From assembly GCA_900545165.1 (NCBI GenBank), contig UQYA01000073.1, positions 1-9,172 of the forward strand: 9,172 nucleotides of DNA, in the 5' to 3' direction. The notes under the pieces are model-generated. The model saw only the letters and a program-made list of their open reading frames with translations, did not search any database and had not been told where the DNA came from. Each line of letters begins with the position of its first letter. Within the stretch, counting starts at the first letter, position 1. This document shows, in pieces, positions 6,268 to 9,172 of the stretch. Origin of the DNA: an uncultured Collinsella sp. Lineage in GTDB: Bacteria; Actinomycetota; Coriobacteriia; Coriobacteriales; Coriobacteriaceae. Position numbers and translations under genes: made by a program.

Positions 6268-7344
6268 ATGAGTCTGATTGATGATCTGGTCAAACTCGAG
6301 GAAGAGGCCAAGGAGCTCGTCGCAGGCGCCGACGACGCCGCAAAGCTCGAGGCCGCGCGCGTTGAGCTGCTCGGCCGCAAGGGCCGCATCACCGGCCTGA
6401 TGCGCATGATGGGCAAGCTCGCCCCCGAGGATCGTCCCGTGATGGGCAAGCGCGCCAACGAGATGCGCCAGCTGATCGAGGGAATGCTCGACGAGCGCAC
6501 CACCGAGATGAAGGCCGCCGCACTTAAGCACGCGCTCGAGCACGAGGCCGTCGATATCACGCTGCCGGGCATTCGCCCGCAGATCGGTCACCAGCACCTG
6601 ATTAAGCAGATCATCGAGGAGGCCGAGGACATCTTCTGCGGCATCGGCTACACCGTCGAGTCCGGCCCCATGGTCGACACCTCCTACTACAACTTCACCG
6701 CGCTCAACGCGCCCATGGATCACCCGAGCCGCTCGGCCCGCGACACCTTCTACGTGGTCGACAACAACCCCGGCAGCGTCGCTCATCCCGAGGCACACGC
6801 CCACGGCGAGTCCGACGTGCTGCTGCGCACCCAGACCTCGGGCGTGCAGATCCACACTATGGAGTCGCAGAAGCCGCCCATCTACATGATCTGCCCGGGT
6901 ACCGTCTACCGTCCCGACACGGCCGACGCCTGCCACCTGCCGCAGTTCAACCAGATCGAGGGCCTGGTCGTCGACGAGGGTATCACCTTTGGCGATCTTA
7001 AGGGCACGCTCGACTACTTTGTTAAGTGCATGTTTGGCGAGGACCGCAAGACGCGCTACCGTCCGCACTTCTTCCCCTTCACCGAGCCTAGCTGCGAGGT
7101 GGACGTGAGCTGCCACGTCTGCGGCGGCAAGGGCTGCAACTTCTGCAAGCACAGCGGCTGGATCGAGATCCTGGGCTGCGGCATGGTCGACCCCAACGTC
7201 CTGATCAACTGCGGCATCGACCCCGAGAAGTACACCGGCTTCGCCTTTGGTATTGGCGCCGAGCGCGTCGCGGCACTGCGCTACGACCTGCCCGACCTGC
7301 GCACGTTGATGACTGGTGACATGAGGTTCTTGAACCAGTTCTAG
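6268..7344 (+). CDS. pheS: Phenylalanyl-tRNA synthetase alpha subunit
   Basis: PheS is the catalytic subunit of the alpha2-beta2 enzyme that charges tRNA-Phe in the cytosol. The 358 residues start with an N-terminal helical arm (roughly 1-85, many Glu/Lys/Arg) that in this family binds tRNA. The class II core follows: motif 1 near GHQHLIKQIIEEAEDIF, the RTQTS segment at 187-191, motif 2 with R215 (YRPDTADACH) and FNQIEG at 227-232, and motif 3 GIGAERVAALR beginning at G328. A four-cysteine cluster (C282, C285, C290, C293) precedes WIEILGCGM. The frame is open back to 6085, but that stretch is the T-box and terminator. ATG 6268 has AAGGGA at 6258-6263 and gives the normal family length. Between terminator and start, 6182-6267 holds only a small GGCGG/CCGCC hairpin (6218-6230). 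pheT follows after 63 bases without an apparent terminator, so the two form one T-box-controlled operon. Confidence 0.97.
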   Translation: MSLIDDLVKLEEEAKELVAGADDAAKLEAARVELLGRKGRITGLMRMMGKLAPEDRPVMGKRANEMRQLIEGMLDERTTEMKAAALKHALEHEAVDITLPGIRPQIGHQHLIKQIIEEAEDIFCGIGYTVESGPMVDTSYYNFTALNAPMDHPSRSARDTFYVVDNNPGSVAHPEAHAHGESDVLLRTQTSGVQIHTMESQKPPIYMICPGTVYRPDTADACHLPQFNQIEGLVVDEGITFGDLKGTLDYFVKCMFGEDRKTRYRPHFFPFTEPSCEVDVSCHVCGGKGCNFCKHSGWIEILGCGMVDPNVLINCGIDPEKYTGFAFGIGAERVAALRYDLPDLRTLMTGDMRFLNQF

Positions 7345-7407
7345 AACGCTTTCTTCTTAGTTGCAGTTTCCGGCTCAAAGCCGCATTTATGAAAGGAGAC
7401 CAGTTAG

Positions 7408-9172
7408 ATGCGTGTTTCTTACGACTGGCTCAAGACCATGATTGATATTCCGGAGGATCCCAAGACCCTTTCGGACGAATATATCCGTACCGGCACCGAG
7501 GTCGAGGCAATCGACACCGTGGGCGAGTCCTTCGACCACGTGGTGACTGCCAAGGTGCTCACCAAGACCCCGCACCCCGATAGCGACCACATGTATGTGT
7601 GCTCGGTCGACGTGGGCGACAAGAATCTCGACGCCGAAGGCAACCCCGCCCCGCTGCAGATCGTCTGCGGCGCGCAGAATTTCGAGGCCGGCGACCACAT
7701 CGTCACGGCCATGATTGGCGCTGTCCTGCCCGGCGACGTCAAGATCAAGAAGAGCAAGCTTCGCGGCGTCGTGTCCATGGGCATGAACTGCTCTGCGCGC
7801 GAGCTCGGCCTGGGCGGCGACCACTCCGGCATCATGATCCTGCCCGAGGATACGCCCTGCGGCATGCCGTTTGCCGAGTACGTGGGCTCGAGCGACACCG
7901 TGCTCGACTGCGAGATCACGCCCAACCGCCCCGATTGCCTGTCCATGATCGGCATGGCCCGCGAGACCGGCGCAATTTTCGACCGCGATTTCCACGTTGA
8001 GCTGCCCGCCATCAAGGCCGAGACCGGCCGAGCGACCGACGACGAGCTTTCGGTCGAGATTGCCGACGAGGGCCTGTGCGACCGCTACGTTGCCCGCATC
8101 GTGCGCAACGTCGAGGTCGGCCCGTCGCCAGACTGGATGGTCAAGCGCCTCAACGCCCTGGGCGTGCGCCCGCACAACAACATCGTCGACATCACCAACT
8201 ACGTGATGATGCTCACCGGTCAGCCGCTGCACGCCTTTGACCTGGACACCTTTGCCGAGCGCGATGGCCACCGTCGTGTGGTGGTTCGTGCCGCCCAGCA
8301 GGACGAGAAGTTCACGACGCTCGACGGCGAGGAGCGCGTGCTCGACGCCGGCATGGGCCTCATCACCGACGGCGAGCGCCCCGTGGCGTTGGCCGGCGTT
8401 ATGGGTGGCATGGATTCCGAGATCGAGGACGATACCGTTGACGTGATGGTCGAGAGCGCCTGCTTCAACGCCGGCCGCACCTCGCACACCAGCCGCGACC
8501 TTTCGCTGATCTCCGACGCCTCCATTCGCTTTGAGCGCCAGGTTGACGAGACCGGCTGCGTGGATGTTGCCAACGTTACCTGCGCGCTGATTGAGGAGAT
8601 CGCCGGCGGCGAGGTCGCTCCCGGCTATGTGGACGTGTTCCCCGCGCCCAAGACCATCGACAGCATCAAGCTGCGCCTGGCCCGCGTGCACGCCATCTGC
8701 GGTGCCGACATCGAGTCCGACTTTATCGAGCGCTCGCTCACCCGCCTGGGCTGCACCGTCGAGCGCGACGGCGAGGACTTTATGGTCACGCCGCCGAGCT
8801 TCCGTCCCGACTTGCCGCGCGAGATCGATCTGATCGAGGAGGTCCTGCGCCTGTGGGGCATGGGCCGCGTGACGGCGACCATCCCGGCTGCCAAGAACCA
8901 CATCGGCGGTCTGACCCGCGAGCAGAAGCTCACCCGCAAGGTCGGCGAGATCCTGCGCGCCTGCGGCCTCAACGAGACCACGACCTTTGGCTTTGCCGCC
9001 CCGGGCGACCTGGAGAAGATCGGCATGTCCACCGAGGGCCGCGGTTGCCCCGTGGTGCTCATGAACCCGCTGGTGGCCGAGCAGACCGAGATGCGTCGCT
9101 CGCTGCTGCCGGGCCTGCTGCAGTCCGTGGCCTACAACGAGGCCCACGGCACGCCCAACGTGCACCTGTACG
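7408..9172 (+). CDS. pheT: Phenylalanyl-tRNA synthetase beta subunit, 3' end cut by window
   Basis: The first 588 codons of PheT are present; the frame is still open at the right edge and about 200 residues are expected to be missing, including the C-terminal anticodon-binding (FDX-ACB) domain. The visible order is canonical: N-terminal MRVSYDWLKTMIDIP; an EMAP/OB-fold tRNA-binding domain at about 42-150 (VVTAKVLTKTPHPDSDH, KSKLRGV, ELGLGG); ITPNRPDCLS at 170-179; a B3/B4 editing domain with GVRPHNNIVDITNY from 252, PLHAFD at 273-278 and VALAGVMGG from 326; a B5 domain from about 419 to 487 (RLARVHAICG through EEVLRLWG); then the start of the catalytic-like core. In this enzyme family B3/B4 hydrolyses mischarged Tyr-tRNA-Phe. 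ATG 7408 follows AAAGGAG (7392-7398) with 9 bases spacing. A short CGGCT/AGCCG hairpin at 7371-7383 in the pheS-pheT gap lacks a T-run and should not terminate. Confidence 0.97.
   Translation, partial: MRVSYDWLKTMIDIPEDPKTLSDEYIRTGTEVEAIDTVGESFDHVVTAKVLTKTPHPDSDHMYVCSVDVGDKNLDAEGNPAPLQIVCGAQNFEAGDHIVTAMIGAVLPGDVKIKKSKLRGVVSMGMNCSARELGLGGDHSGIMILPEDTPCGMPFAEYVGSSDTVLDCEITPNRPDCLSMIGMARETGAIFDRDFHVELPAIKAETGRATDDELSVEIADEGLCDRYVARIVRNVEVGPSPDWMVKRLNALGVRPHNNIVDITNYVMMLTGQPLHAFDLDTFAERDGHRRVVVRAAQQDEKFTTLDGEERVLDAGMGLITDGERPVALAGVMGGMDSEIEDDTVDVMVESACFNAGRTSHTSRDLSLISDASIRFERQVDETGCVDVANVTCALIEEIAGGEVAPGYVDVFPAPKTIDSIKLRLARVHAICGADIESDFIERSLTRLGCTVERDGEDFMVTPPSFRPDLPREIDLIEEVLRLWGMGRVTATIPAAKNHIGGLTREQKLTRKVGEILRACGLNETTTFGFAAPGDLEKIGMSTEGRGCPVVLMNPLVAEQTEMRRSLLPGLLQSVAYNEAHGTPNVHLY

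Noticed and set aside
7345..7407. Terminator between pheS and pheT
   Set aside because: The CGGCT/AGCCG hairpin has five pairs and no T-run; the genes are expected to be co-transcribed.
7387..9165. 592-codon open frame on the minus strand
   Set aside because: It is antisense to pheT, which has unmistakable domain motifs on the plus strand. The His/Gly/Val/Ala/Leu-rich translation is what GC-biased third positions produce in the opposite frame.

Overview
This window looks like an ordinary stretch of chromosome from a GC-rich Gram-positive bacterium. The best guess is a Coriobacteriia member such as Collinsella; this is inferred from high-GC coding with G/C third positions, strong AGGAG-type ribosome sites, a Firmicutes-style transcriptional T-box, and a DUF4012 membrane protein. 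The sequence alone cannot fix the taxon. There is no sign of phage, plasmid, insertion sequence, CRISPR or tRNA genes.

Layout, left to right. (1) Positions 1-205 hold the C-terminal end of an EamA/DMT-type membrane transporter. (2) 355-2667 encodes a 770-residue single-pass membrane protein with a long low-complexity cytoplasmic head and a large outer DUF4012 region. (3) After a short gap with a terminator-like hairpin, 2751-4082 encodes phosphoglucosamine mutase (GlmM). (4) A GC-rich hairpin at 4119-4157 separates glmM from a convergent M32 metallocarboxypeptidase gene on the minus strand (4180-5763). (5) A divergent region, 5764-6267, carries the M32 ribosome site and, on the plus strand, a tRNA-Phe-sensing T-box leader with a UUC specifier and an intrinsic terminator. 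(6) pheS (6268-7344) and the first 588 codons of pheT (7408 to the window edge) follow as the regulated operon.

Together the genes cover peptidoglycan precursor supply (glmM), an envelope protein of unknown role next to it, cytoplasmic peptide turnover (M32), and charging of tRNA-Phe. The T-box should let pheST be transcribed through the terminator only when uncharged tRNA-Phe accumulates. I found no previously undescribed multi-gene system. The points most worth a second look are the well-resolved Phe T-box, the hairpin immediately upstream of the glmM ribosome site, and the uncharacterised DUF4012 protein.
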